Shown piece after piece: positions 48,827-58,155 of a DNA stretch of 64,000 nucleotides. Source of the stretch: Alphaproteobacteria bacterium (GTDB lineage Bacteria; Pseudomonadota; Alphaproteobacteria; Sphingomonadales; Sphingomonadaceae); NCBI GenBank assembly GCA_030430365.1, contig JAUIFP010000001.1, forward strand, positions 62,001 to 126,000. Reading direction: 5' to 3'. The notes under the pieces are model-generated. The model was not told the DNA's origin and ran no database searches. It saw only the letters and a list, made by a program, of their open reading frames with translations. Each line of letters begins with the position of its first letter. Position 1 is the stretch's first letter. The position numbers and the translations under genes were made by a program.

Positions 48827-51658
48827 ATGATTTCATCCAATCGACTTGGCAAAGCCGGAGCATCTGCAAGGCTTGCCGTATCCGTTTCTTTGATCGCTCT
48901 TGGCACCTTCGGCGCAACATCGGTTGCCGCCCAGGATGCTCCGATCGTTGTTACCGGCACGCGCATTGAAGGTGTGGCCCCCGTCGGTTCTTCCGTGATT
49001 CCGGTCGGCCGCGAAGAACTGGAAGAAATGGGCGCCAGCACCGTCAACGACGCGCTGCGCAAGATTCCTCAAGTCGTCAATTTCGGCGGCTCTGACGAGC
49101 AGACCGGTGGCGCCACGATCCAGAACTCTTCACTCAACACCTTCTTCGCCAAATCGGTGAACCTGCGCGGCCTCGGCACTGCCGCGACGCTGAACCTGGT
49201 GAACAACCACCGCGTTGCGCCGCAGGGCCCGAACGGCCAGCTCTATGACGCGGATAACATTCCCGGCATTGCGATCGAGCGGATCGAAGTCGTCGCCGAT
49301 GGTGGTTCGGCCATCTACGGTTCCGACGCGATTGGCGGTGTGGTGAACTACATCACGCGTCGCCCCGAAGACACGATCGAAGCACGCTTCCGCGCAGGTT
49401 TTGCCGACGGTTTCGAGGAATATATCGCTTCCTTCGCCGTGGGTAAGACCTGGGACACGGGCGGCATGTTCTTTGCCTATGAATATCAGGATCGCGGCGC
49501 TCTGCTCGCCTCCGATCGTCCGGATCTCTATAATAGCGACCTGTCGGAATTCGGCGGAGGTCCCGATCCCTTCTTTTCCAGCCCCGGCAATGTGCAGTTC
49601 GCAGTAAACGGCCCCGCTTACGGAATTCCCTCCGGGCAGGACGGAACCTCATTGACGTTTGCCGACCTGCTGGACAGCCCCAATCGCCAAAGCCAATGGT
49701 ATGGGGCGGATGCGATCCCGGGCTACAACCGGCACTCCGTTTCGGGGACGCTCACCCAGGATATCGGAAGCTTCGTCACCTTCAACGCTGACGGCTTCTT
49801 CTCGCGGCGCAATTTCGTGCTCAATGAAGCGGGTATCGATCAACAGATTACTGTTCCGAACACCAATCCTTACAGCCCGTGCGCTCCCGGTTCGGTGGAC
49901 ATTGCAGATTGCCCGGCTGATGGCACGCTCTACGTTCCTTACAACTTCATCGACTCGCTGGGCCCCACGATCAGCAGCGGATATGAAGAGATTTGGGCTG
50001 TTTCGGGCGGCTTTGACGTCGATTTCGGAAGCAGCTGGAAAGCCAATGTCAGTGGCTATTACAGCGAAGACGATGCATATATCTCGCGCACCAACATGGT
50101 GAACAGCACGGCGCTGCAACGCGTGGTTTCCGGCAGCGCAGCCGATATCGACAAGCCCGCAGACGTGCCGTTCTTCAATCCGTTCTGCGATGCGAGCCAG
50201 TTTGACTGCAATCCGGAAGCGACGCTGGCCCATTTCCGTGCATTCACGGATATCGGTTCAACCTACGAGCTTTACGGCGGCACGGCCAACATCAATGGCG
50301 AGCTGTTCGATATCGGCGGCGGTTCGGTTCGTCTGGCCGTGGGCGGCGAATATCATCACGATACGCTTTCCGGCACCGGGCAGATCACGAATGTGCGTGG
50401 GCCTACGGTCGATAATCCGCGAGGCATTCCCGCCACGAATAATCGCGAGGTCAAATCGGTCTATGGCGAAGTCTTCGTGCCGATCGTCGGGGTCGACAAC
50501 GCCATGCCCGGCGTCGAACGGCTCGAGTTCAATGCTGCCGTCCGTTATGACGATTACAGCGATGTTGGCGGAACGACCAATCCCAAGTTCGGCGTAAATT
50601 ATTCGCCGGTCGCAGGGGTCACCTTCCGCGGCAGCTATGGCACCTCGTTCCGTGCACCGAGCCTGGTCGACGTCAACAAATACGCCACAGCAGGTTTCCT
50701 GATCCGCAGCGCAACGGGCGATGCCATCGGTCTTTCGCCGGGTGACAACACATTCACCTATACTTATCCGGCTGGCGGCAACCCCGATCTGAGTCCGGAA
50801 ACGGCGGAAACCTGGTCTGTCGGAATGGATATCGATTCCGATCTCGTTCCCGGGGTGACGGCGTCGCTGACCTATTACAACATCACCTATGAGAACAAGA
50901 TCGATACGGCGACCTTCAACGCGCCGATCGCGGCGGTGCTGAATTCGGGAATTTATGACGACTTCATCGTCTTCAATCCGGACTTCTTCCCTGACAAGGC
51001 GACGATGTCAATCGACGAATATGTCGCCTACTGGGATTCGCTGCAGGATCCTTTCCTTCCGGTTCTGGGCCCAATCCCGGGCGGCGATCCCGCAAATCTG
51101 ATCGCCATCATCGATGCGCGGCGGAACAATCAGGGCGTCGTGAAGACGGACGGTTTCGACTTCTCGTTCAACTACGACATCGAAGGCGGCTTCGCCGACT
51201 TCAACATCGGCACCCAGTTCAACTACATCCTGCATTACAAGACCGCGCCTGTGGCAGCTGCGACGCTCAGGGACGAGGTGAACCACTTCGGCTATCCCGC
51301 GCAGTTCGTCGGCAGGCTGGAACTGGGCATGGATGTAGGCGGCTTCTCGGGCACGGCGTTCATCAATTACGTCAATGGCCGCGAGATCACGCGCGACTTC
51401 CTGTCGCCGTCAGTGCCGGATCAATATCTGGACATCGATTCCTACACCACGGTCGACCTGACTTTGACCTACGATTTCGAGGATAGCGATCTGCCATTCG
51501 CGAATGGCCTGTCTTTGTCGGTCACTGCGCAGAATCTGTTCGATGCGAAGCCGCCATTGGTCGTGAACGCAGGCGAATATGCCATTCGCTTCGATCCTTC
51601 CTATTCGAGCTCGATCGGCCGTTTCGTCGCAGTCTCGGTGGCGAAGAAGTTCTGGTAA
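48827..51658 (+). CDS. TonB-dependent outer-membrane receptor 3
   Basis: A 943-residue receptor with signal peptide MISSNRLGKAGASARLAVSV...VAAQ, IVVTGTRIEG, plug motifs (TVNDALRKIPQVV, VNLRGLGTAATLNLVNNHR, IEVVADGGSAIYGSDAIGG) and a barrel ending in VAVSVAKKFW. It belongs to a different subfamily from receptors 1 and 2. ATG 48827 or GTG 48824 follow GGGGGAG. Downstream lie a DoxX-like gene and a secreted hydrolase, so the imported compound is probably hydrolysed in the periplasm. Confidence 0.92.
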   Translation: MISSNRLGKAGASARLAVSVSLIALGTFGATSVAAQDAPIVVTGTRIEGVAPVGSSVIPVGREELEEMGASTVNDALRKIPQVVNFGGSDEQTGGATIQNSSLNTFFAKSVNLRGLGTAATLNLVNNHRVAPQGPNGQLYDADNIPGIAIERIEVVADGGSAIYGSDAIGGVVNYITRRPEDTIEARFRAGFADGFEEYIASFAVGKTWDTGGMFFAYEYQDRGALLASDRPDLYNSDLSEFGGGPDPFFSSPGNVQFAVNGPAYGIPSGQDGTSLTFADLLDSPNRQSQWYGADAIPGYNRHSVSGTLTQDIGSFVTFNADGFFSRRNFVLNEAGIDQQITVPNTNPYSPCAPGSVDIADCPADGTLYVPYNFIDSLGPTISSGYEEIWAVSGGFDVDFGSSWKANVSGYYSEDDAYISRTNMVNSTALQRVVSGSAADIDKPADVPFFNPFCDASQFDCNPEATLAHFRAFTDIGSTYELYGGTANINGELFDIGGGSVRLAVGGEYHHDTLSGTGQITNVRGPTVDNPRGIPATNNREVKSVYGEVFVPIVGVDNAMPGVERLEFNAAVRYDDYSDVGGTTNPKFGVNYSPVAGVTFRGSYGTSFRAPSLVDVNKYATAGFLIRSATGDAIGLSPGDNTFTYTYPAGGNPDLSPETAETWSVGMDIDSDLVPGVTASLTYYNITYENKIDTATFNAPIAAVLNSGIYDDFIVFNPDFFPDKATMSIDEYVAYWDSLQDPFLPVLGPIPGGDPANLIAIIDARRNNQGVVKTDGFDFSFNYDIEGGFADFNIGTQFNYILHYKTAPVAAATLRDEVNHFGYPAQFVGRLELGMDVGGFSGTAFINYVNGREITRDFLSPSVPDQYLDIDSYTTVDLTLTYDFEDSDLPFANGLSLSVTAQNLFDAKPPLVVNAGEYAIRFDPSYSSSIGRFVAVSVAKKFW

Positions 51659-51680
51659 TGGGAGGGGAAGGCCGCGCCAG

Positions 51681-51690
51681 CTGATATCAG
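51681..51690. promoter_or_regulatory. CTGATATCAG palindrome after TonB receptor 3
   Basis: A perfect 10-base palindrome in the 63-base gap between the receptor and DoxX-like B. It may be a chance restriction-site-like dyad. Confidence 0.15.
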
Positions 51691-51721
51691 TGACCCAATC
51701 GCATGACGGGGTTCGGTGATC

Positions 51722-52291
51722 ATGGCTGGCGCGGCTGATCCGAAAAAGAAAGGCGGCGGGGGCAATGCCTTCGCCGCCTTCGTTTATGGATGCCAGTTCC
51801 TTTATGGCGGCTGGTTCCTGTTCCACGGGCTCAACTACTGGTTCGCATTCTATTTCGACCAATCGGTTCAGCCAGGCCCTGGCCTGGTTCCGGCACTGGC
51901 CGCATCCGGCGTAATGGCTATTGTGAAGATGCTGGAAGTCGCAATTGGTCTGGCCTTGCTGCTGGACCTGTTCGCGGCCTTGGCGATCGTCGCGGCCTGG
52001 CCGATCACCTTGATGATCGCCTTCGTCACGTCGTCGCACTTTTCACCTTTCGGCATATCGGTTGCCGCGGTGATCATCGGCCTGAATGCGATCATGTCAT
52101 TCGGCCATCTCGATCGCTACCGCCCCATGCTGGCCATGACGGCGGGGCGACCAAATTGGGGAGGACCAGGGGACGAAACGGAGAGGCGGGATGCGTCACG
52201 CTTGCCGCCCATGCTGCATTTCTGGGCTGCGCTTGCCGGGCTGATCGCTGCCATTGCCATAACCTATCTCAGCCTGGCTTTGCGTGGCTGA
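51722..52291 (+). CDS. DoxX-like membrane protein B
   Basis: A 189-residue protein with a short basic Lys/Gly-rich N-terminus (DPKKKGGGG) and four to five membrane segments. Shares with A and C the pattern GWFLFHGLNYWF, KMLEVAIGLALL (K69, E72) and HLDRYRPMLAM (R124, P125), but lacks the RxxP after the second segment. ATG 51722 chosen; GTG 51716 is possible. In an apparent operon between TonB receptor 3 and a secreted hydrolase. Function unknown. Confidence 0.7.
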   Translation: MAGAADPKKKGGGGNAFAAFVYGCQFLYGGWFLFHGLNYWFAFYFDQSVQPGPGLVPALAASGVMAIVKMLEVAIGLALLLDLFAALAIVAAWPITLMIAFVTSSHFSPFGISVAAVIIGLNAIMSFGHLDRYRPMLAMTAGRPNWGGPGDETERRDASRLPPMLHFWAALAGLIAAIAITYLSLALRG

Positions 52292-52332
52292 TGCGCGCAC
52301 CGGATAGATAGAAAGAAGGGAGAGCGGGCACC

Positions 52333-53493
52333 ATGAACAAGAAACTCCATGCAATCATTCTCACTGGCCTGATTTGCACAGCAGGGGCTGGCTCGCTCGC
52401 CCAAGCGGAAGAGCCCAGCGGCAAGGCGCCGCTGGTGATCGCGCAGCAGGGCAACTTCTATGTCGGCGGCCGGGAGGTCGCGCTGGAAGGCGGGACCATC
52501 GTCGCCGATGAGATGTATGTCGAGTATCAGATACCCGCAGAGCAGACCCATCCTTATCCGCTGGTCTTTCTCCATGGCGGCATGTCGAGCGGAGCCTATT
52601 GGTGGAGCAGGCCCGATGGCGGGGAAGGCTGGGCCACGCTGTTCCTGCGCAAAGGCTATGCGGTCTATGTCGTCGACCGCCCGACCCATGGCCGCTCCCC
52701 GCATTACGAGGATATTGACGGCAAGGCGCATTTGCCGCCGCTATCCATGCCGCGCCCGGGGCCGGGATCCGATCCTGAGCCGGACGATCCCGACAACCGT
52801 TTCCCTGGCAGCAAAGTGCCGGGCGATCCGGCCTATGAACAATCGCTGAGAGGGCGTCAGGCATCTGTTGAGCTGCCATTCGGCTTGCCCGATCCCGTGG
52901 CCGTTAGCGCCAGGATGGATGGCTATGACCGCGAAGCGGGCGCGGCCCTGCTCGACCGGATCGGGCCAGCCGTTCTGGTCACCCATTCGCGCTCCGGAGC
53001 TTCCGGCTGGCAGATTGCGGACGCGCGGCCCGAACTGGTGAAGGCGATCGTCGCGGCCGAGCCCAATGGGCCGCCATTCTACAACGCGCCGCCACTGGGG
53101 CAGCCGGGCGATCCCGTTTCACGGCCATTCGGCATCACTTACGCTCCGCTGACATACGATCCTGCCGTGGAAACGGTGGCGGATTTCGGCGGACTCGTGC
53201 AGCGCGATCCCGAAGGCGAAGGGCTAGTGGGCTGCTGGGTGCCGCGAGGGGAACAGCCGCAACTGGTCAATCTCTCGGACATTCCAGTGATGGTGATGAC
53301 GGGCGAATCCTCCTACCATGCGGGCTACGATCACTGCACGGCGCAATATTTTTCGGCTGCCGGAGTTCCGGCGGATTACGTCAATCTCGGGGACATGGGC
53401 ATCACGGGCAATACGCATAGCTTTATGCGCGAGACCAACAATGCCGAGCTTGCTGATATTGCGGCCGAGTGGCTGACCGAAAAGGGGCTTTAA
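52333..53493 (+). CDS. Secreted alpha/beta hydrolase
   Basis: A 386-residue protein with signal peptide MNKKLHAIILTGLICTAGAGSLAQA and an alpha/beta-hydrolase fold: oxyanion region FLHGGMSSGAYWW, VDRPTHGRS, nucleophile elbow VTHSRSGASGW, and a late TGNTHSFM that may hold the catalytic histidine. The elbow reads T-H-S-R-S rather than G-x-S-x-G. Probably a periplasmic esterase or lactonase. AGAAGGGAGAG precedes the ATG. Its stop overlaps that of the convergent carboxylesterase in a shared TTAA. Confidence 0.82.
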   Translation: MNKKLHAIILTGLICTAGAGSLAQAEEPSGKAPLVIAQQGNFYVGGREVALEGGTIVADEMYVEYQIPAEQTHPYPLVFLHGGMSSGAYWWSRPDGGEGWATLFLRKGYAVYVVDRPTHGRSPHYEDIDGKAHLPPLSMPRPGPGSDPEPDDPDNRFPGSKVPGDPAYEQSLRGRQASVELPFGLPDPVAVSARMDGYDREAGAALLDRIGPAVLVTHSRSGASGWQIADARPELVKAIVAAEPNGPPFYNAPPLGQPGDPVSRPFGITYAPLTYDPAVETVADFGGLVQRDPEGEGLVGCWVPRGEQPQLVNLSDIPVMVMTGESSYHAGYDHCTAQYFSAAGVPADYVNLGDMGITGNTHSFMRETNNAELADIAAEWLTEKGL

Positions 53494-54980
53494 CGGCGCT
53501 TCGCGAAATAGCCGTCGAGGAATTGCTGCACATCTGCTCGCGGTGTTTCGATGACTTTGGGGTCGGGTGAGAGCTCCATCAGCCGGGGTTCGTCCGGGTC
53601 GTAGGCCGGCCAGCGCGGCAGGCCCGGTCGGTTCGGATCGCCTTGCCGCGCGAAGTTCGCCCAATAGCTGGCCATCAGCTCCGACAGGCGCCGGTCTTCA
53701 TCGGTCCAAGGCTGGTCCTCGCTCTCCAGCGTCTGGAAGACATAGACCATCTCCCCGCCGTGAAACGCGCCCTGTTCCCGCTTGCCCGGCCAGGCCTTGT
53801 CGAACCAGTACAGCCACGCATCTTCTTCGCCGGTGCGCGATTGCAGCTCCGCCCATGAACGCATCTGCCATTGCACGGCATCGGTCGCCGATTGCGCCAG
53901 CTTGTCTTCCGCGCCCTCATAGAAACCGTCGAACTCGGCGCGTTCCTGCTCATCGGGCCGGACCCATTCCATGCGGATGGTGGAGCCTTCATAGGAGTTC
54001 GAGCCGACCAGCGTCGGCACGTCGTTCTGCCGCCCTTCGGCAAAGATATTGTAGACCAGGTCGGGCAGAACATATCCGTCCCGCTCGGTCGGCCAGAAGA
54101 AGGTGAAGGCCGACAGGATGTCTTCCAGCGGCAGCGCGCGCATTTCGGCAATGCTTTCAGCGCCCAGCTTATCGGCAAATGCTAGGCCGTACTCGCCTGC
54201 CGAGTTGAGGTCCTGGCGCCCGATAAGGCCGCCATCGGGGTCCATCTGCGACGTGCTTTCGCCGATCGCCTTGTGAAACAGCCCTTCGGCCAAGGGCGAT
54301 GCCTGCAGGATATTGACGGCACCGGCGCCTGCAGATTCCCCGAAGATGGTCACATTGCCCGGGTCGCCCCCGAAAGCGGCAATATTCTGCTGAACCCAGC
54401 GCAAGGCGGCGATCTGGTCCAGAATGCCGTAATTGCCCGAGGACCCGTAAGGCGCTTCAGCGGTTAGCTCCGGATGGGCCATGAAGCCCAGCGCACCTAG
54501 GCGATAGTTGATCGTCACCAGCACGATGCCCTTTTCGGCAAAGGCGGTGCCGTCGAATGTCGGCCTGCTGCCGGAACCGAATTGATAGCCGCCGCCATGG
54601 ATCCACACCATGACGGGCAGTGCTTCCTCCCGCCCGGCCGAAGCCCAGATGTTCAAGGTCAGGCAGTCCTCGCTCATTGCAGGCCCGGCGACATCCGGAG
54701 CGCGGCTCTGCGCGCAGATCGGGCCGAAGCTGCCTGCATCGCGAACGCCTTGCCATCCGTCTGCCGGTTGCGGTGCCTTCCAGCGCAACGTGCCGGTCGG
54801 AGGTGCCGCATAGGGTATGCCGAGATATCGTTCGATCCCGTCACTGCTAGTCCCGCGCACGATACCTTGTTCGATTTCCGCAGTGGGGCCGGGCCGGGTG
54901 TCTTCGGCAAGGCTGCGATCGGGCGCCGCAATGCCAGCTGCCGCGCAGCACAAAAGGGAAGCGAATAGACGGCTTCTCAT
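53490..54980 (-). CDS. Type-B carboxylesterase, secreted
   Basis: A 496-residue carboxylesterase with signal peptide MRSRLFASLLCCAAAGIAA, YLGIPYAAPPTG, SEDCLTLNIW, oxyanion hole HGGGYQFGSG and nucleophile FGESAGAGAVN. It hydrolyses carboxylic esters in the periplasm or outside. ATG 54980 overlaps the MFS stop by 4 bases and has GGAG 8 bases upstream; the upstream open frame only crosses the MFS gene. Last gene of a long minus-strand operon. Confidence 0.9.
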   Translation of the reverse strand: MRSRLFASLLCCAAAGIAAPDRSLAEDTRPGPTAEIEQGIVRGTSSDGIERYLGIPYAAPPTGTLRWKAPQPADGWQGVRDAGSFGPICAQSRAPDVAGPAMSEDCLTLNIWASAGREEALPVMVWIHGGGYQFGSGSRPTFDGTAFAEKGIVLVTINYRLGALGFMAHPELTAEAPYGSSGNYGILDQIAALRWVQQNIAAFGGDPGNVTIFGESAGAGAVNILQASPLAEGLFHKAIGESTSQMDPDGGLIGRQDLNSAGEYGLAFADKLGAESIAEMRALPLEDILSAFTFFWPTERDGYVLPDLVYNIFAEGRQNDVPTLVGSNSYEGSTIRMEWVRPDEQERAEFDGFYEGAEDKLAQSATDAVQWQMRSWAELQSRTGEEDAWLYWFDKAWPGKREQGAFHGGEMVYVFQTLESEDQPWTDEDRRLSELMASYWANFARQGDPNRPGLPRWPAYDPDEPRLMELSPDPKVIETPRADVQQFLDGYFAKRR

Positions 54981-56344
54981 GGGTGCGTCTCCAACGGTTT
55001 CGAAGCGGTTTGGCTTCGCACGGCCCACCCCGCGAGACCGCAAAGTGCAATCAAGGCTGCCACAACGCCGAAGAAGCCGACCGAGCCCCCCAGATCGAGC
55101 GACATCACTCCGGTGAAGGAGCTTAGCACGGCGCCAATGCGGCCGGTGGCCGATGCCGTACCGACGCCGGTGGCGCGCACTTCTGTGGGATAGATGCTGG
55201 CAGCCAGCGTGTAGAGCGTGTTGTGCAGCCCAGCCAGGCAAAAGCCGAGCGCCATCATGGCCGGCAGGATAATGAGCACCGAAAGAACGCCCAGGCCCAG
55301 CATTGCAGCCAGTGCCACGGCCATGACCGTTCCCATGGCGGCATATCCGACATGGGTCATGCGAAAGCCGTAGCGGTCCAGCAGGAATCCGCTGATCAAT
55401 GCGCCGACCACGCTTCCCGAATGGAAGGTCATGATCCCATAGCTTGTGGTTGTAAGATCGAAGCCCAGCGTATGCAGCATGGTCGGAACCCAGCTGAACA
55501 GGGTGTAGCTGGACATCAGGCAAGTGAAGAAGCCGGCCCAGATCAGCAAGGTTCTGGCCCGGAATTCAGGCGCAACCAATGTACGCACCGGGGCCGCGAC
55601 CGATTCCTGCACTGGCGGAACCAGAAATGTTTCGTCTGCGCTATGCGGTATGCGGCACTTCTCAAGCAAACGCTTCAGCCCCGCTTCCTTCCCTCCGCGC
55701 AGCAGGAAGGCTGGCGATTCCGGCAGCATGGCCGCGAATATCGTGCCCAGGATGAGCGGCACCAGCCCGGCAATCAGCAGCAGCGGGCGCCAGCCCACAT
55801 GCTCCAGCAGGGAAGCGCCCATGGCGCCTGCGGTGATGCCTCCGATAGGAATGAAGACCATGCCGATCGCGATGGCTCTGCCGCGCCGGCGCTCGGGCGT
55901 GAACTCCGCGATCATCGCGGCTCCGTTGGGGATGGCCGCCCCGATGCCCAGGCCGTCCACGAAGCGCACCAGCATCAATTGCGTTGGATCCTGCGTGACG
56001 GCCCCCAGAGACGTCATGATCCCGAACAGGAAGATCGCCGAGATCAGTGCCCAGCGCCGCCCGATCCGGTCACCGATCAGGCCGCCCAAAACCGAACCGA
56101 ACGCCACGCCGGCAAGGTTGGCCGCGTGCACCGGCGCAAAGGCCGACCGCTCCAGGCCCCAGTCCTGGATGATCGAGGGCAGGGCGATGCCCAGCGATTG
56201 GTTGGCCAGGCCGTCGACCGCAAACACCAGAGCCAGACAGCCCAGAATGGCTTTCTGATAGAGGCTCCATGGCGCGTCGTTTATCGCTGTATCGATGGTG
56301 CGCGGCGCAGTGCCGCCGCTGCTTGGGGTCTCTGCCGCGCTCAT
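54977..56344 (-). CDS. MFS transporter, aromatic-acid:H+ symporter-like
   Basis: A 455-residue twelve-helix carrier. The loop GLIGDRIGRRWAL and the segments DGLGIGAAIPNGAAMIAEFTPE and STEVRATGVG-like YPTEVRATGVGTASATGRIG match the AAHS/PcaK branch. It should take up an organic acid released by the local hydrolases. GGAGG 8 bases upstream of ATG. Overlaps its neighbours by 4 bases on each side, indicating tight coupling with DoxX-like C and the esterase. Confidence 0.85.
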   Translation of the reverse strand: MSAAETPSSGGTAPRTIDTAINDAPWSLYQKAILGCLALVFAVDGLANQSLGIALPSIIQDWGLERSAFAPVHAANLAGVAFGSVLGGLIGDRIGRRWALISAIFLFGIMTSLGAVTQDPTQLMLVRFVDGLGIGAAIPNGAAMIAEFTPERRRGRAIAIGMVFIPIGGITAGAMGASLLEHVGWRPLLLIAGLVPLILGTIFAAMLPESPAFLLRGGKEAGLKRLLEKCRIPHSADETFLVPPVQESVAAPVRTLVAPEFRARTLLIWAGFFTCLMSSYTLFSWVPTMLHTLGFDLTTTSYGIMTFHSGSVVGALISGFLLDRYGFRMTHVGYAAMGTVMAVALAAMLGLGVLSVLIILPAMMALGFCLAGLHNTLYTLAASIYPTEVRATGVGTASATGRIGAVLSSFTGVMSLDLGGSVGFFGVVAALIALCGLAGWAVRSQTASKPLETHP

Positions 56345-56949
56345 GATCGCGCCTCCGCGCTCTTGTCGCTTCCGGCGAGAAAATGTGGCGGAGCCGCATA
56401 GGCCTTCATCACCAGGAAGGGCCTGTAATAGCGGAAATAGGCGAGCAGCAGCGCGCAGTTCACGCCCAGCTCAAGCGGGCCTGTCAGCAATTGGCGCGGC
56501 GTGCCGGTGACAAAGAAATTGAGGTAGAAGATCGTCGCGCTTGTCGGCACTTCCAGCACGAGCATCAGCGGAACCCAGCGATTGAGCACCAGCATGATCC
56601 CCACAAGGCCCTCCATGGCCTTGATCCCGGGATAGACCCCCATCACACCCAGAATTTCGATGAAGGGGCCGGCTACCGGATGTGGAATGGCCGGGATCGT
56701 ATCGGCAACCCAGAAGCGGTATGACGAATAGATCAGATGCAGCCCCCAATAGATGCGCAGCGCATCCGTGATCTGGTCCGCCGTCGTCCGTTCGGGATCG
56801 AGGTGACGCAGTATGGTTGCCCCGGCCACGCCGGCCAGAATGGGAATGCCGAAGAAGATGAAAGTGTCGAAGCGGGCGAACAGCAGAATGAAGATCGCGA
56901 CTGCGCAGAACAGCGCAGCCGGGATTGCAAAGGCCTTTGGTACAGGCAT
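56341..56949 (-). CDS. DoxX-like membrane protein C
   Basis: A 202-residue membrane protein with an extra N-terminal region of about 60 residues (two hydrophobic segments), then the core shared with A and B: GLHLIYSSYRFW, KAMEGLVGIMLVLNRWVPLML (K110, E113, R124, P127) and YFRYYRPFLV (R176, P177). ATG 56949 follows GGAAGAGG. It lies 79 bases after the TAXI gene and overlaps the MFS gene by 4 bases. Function unknown. Confidence 0.7.
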   Translation of the reverse strand: MPVPKAFAIPAALFCAVAIFILLFARFDTFIFFGIPILAGVAGATILRHLDPERTTADQITDALRIYWGLHLIYSSYRFWVADTIPAIPHPVAGPFIEILGVMGVYPGIKAMEGLVGIMLVLNRWVPLMLVLEVPTSATIFYLNFFVTGTPRQLLTGPLELGVNCALLLAYFRYYRPFLVMKAYAAPPHFLAGSDKSAEARS

Positions 56950-57028
56950 TCCTCTTCCTTTCCTTGTTCCTCGAGCTTTTTGTTTCTTGTTGCTCTGAGG
57001 ATGCATTCTCGGGCGCGCTGCGCCCGGA

Positions 57029-58150
57029 TCAGTCCATATATTCCATCTCGCGGTAATAGCTCTGGGCCCCGGGATGCAGCGGAACGCCTTTACCGTCCCA
57101 CACAGTTTGCGGATCGAGCGAATAGGGGCGGACGAACCATTTGAGTTCGCCCCGGTTTCGGTCGATCGCGCGGGCCAGGGCATAGGCGATCTCGTCGGGC
57201 ATATCGGCGCGGGCCATGATGACTTCGCCGGAGCGGCCCACTGTTTCGATCGCCCTGTCGACCCCGCGCAAGACGCCCCAGCGGGCGGTTACGCGCTGCA
57301 TGCCCAGTTGATCGTCCGCCATTGCATCCAGCAGTTCTTCCGGCAGGTCCAGGAAGGTCAGGTCATGCGTGCTTGCCAGGATCGTCCAGTAATCCGATTC
57401 AGGATTGTTGGCGGGGCTGGCCAGGCTGGAAATGATGATGTCGAACGGCGTTTCGGCCGTGACGTCCCGCGGCGAGGTGAGTTCGCCGCCCCAGCCCGCC
57501 AGGCTTTCCTTGTCGAGCCCATAATAGTCGAGCACCGGCATCGTGCTCGGCTGGAAATCCGCGAGAATGCGCACCGGCAGTTTGCGCTCGCGGATTTCGG
57601 CGAGGCTTTCGATCCCGAGTTCCGCCTTGGCCGCGACAAGCAGATAGGTCGGGTCCTCGATACGCGCGATCAGCCGCAGATTGGGATAGGGCCCGTCTTT
57701 CGCGTAGATATACTGCCCCTCATAGGCCCAACGGAACATGTTGGCCTCGGTCACGCCGAAGTCGATCGGGGCATCGACCCGTTCGGTCGTTCCATGTTCG
57801 AAATCGCCATCGACCAGCTCGGGCGGATGGGCGGCCTTCGCCACGATCCGCGGTCCTTCTGCGCGGTTGCAGTTGCGGCATAAGATGATCTCGTAGCCTT
57901 CGTCCGCCATGGCTTCCTGCACGAATTCGCCCAGTTCGCCCCAGGGGCAGGCATGCGGACAGGCCGACGCCATGACCAGGCGCTTGGTATCGTAACCCGT
58001 CTCGCCGACATCCACTGTCTTCCCGGTTTCAGCGGATGCCTGCTGCGGGACGGCGAGGGCCGCCAGCAATGCCGCGGCGATCGTCATGAACCACAAGCCG
58101 ATTGGGGCGGTGCGGCGCATTTCGTGCCCGGTTGTTCTGTTCTGATACAT
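57029..58150 (-). CDS. TAXI-family TRAP-type solute-binding protein (orphan)
   Basis: A 373-residue secreted binding protein with signal region ...RRTAPIGLWFMTIAAALLAALAVPQQASA and TAXI-type features (YLLVAAKAELGIESLAEIRERKLPVRI, DYYGLDKESLAGWGGELT, DIIISSLASPANNPESDYW). TAXI proteins normally serve a fused TRAP DctQM permease, but none is in the window. It has cysteine pairs ACPHAC and CRNCN near the mature N-terminus, unusual for the family, that might bind a metal. It lies between two MFS/DoxX units and may be a periplasmic sensor or scavenging protein. An internal ATG at 58120 is an alternative start. Confidence 0.75.
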   Translation of the reverse strand: MYQNRTTGHEMRRTAPIGLWFMTIAAALLAALAVPQQASAETGKTVDVGETGYDTKRLVMASACPHACPWGELGEFVQEAMADEGYEIILCRNCNRAEGPRIVAKAAHPPELVDGDFEHGTTERVDAPIDFGVTEANMFRWAYEGQYIYAKDGPYPNLRLIARIEDPTYLLVAAKAELGIESLAEIRERKLPVRILADFQPSTMPVLDYYGLDKESLAGWGGELTSPRDVTAETPFDIIISSLASPANNPESDYWTILASTHDLTFLDLPEELLDAMADDQLGMQRVTARWGVLRGVDRAIETVGRSGEVIMARADMPDEIAYALARAIDRNRGELKWFVRPYSLDPQTVWDGKGVPLHPGAQSYYREMEYMD

Positions 58151-58155
58151 GTTTT

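Noticed and set aside
54981..55523. N-terminal extension of the carboxylesterase frame
   Set aside because: It runs inside the MFS gene in another frame; the signal peptide beginning at 54980 and the ATGA overlap mark the true start.
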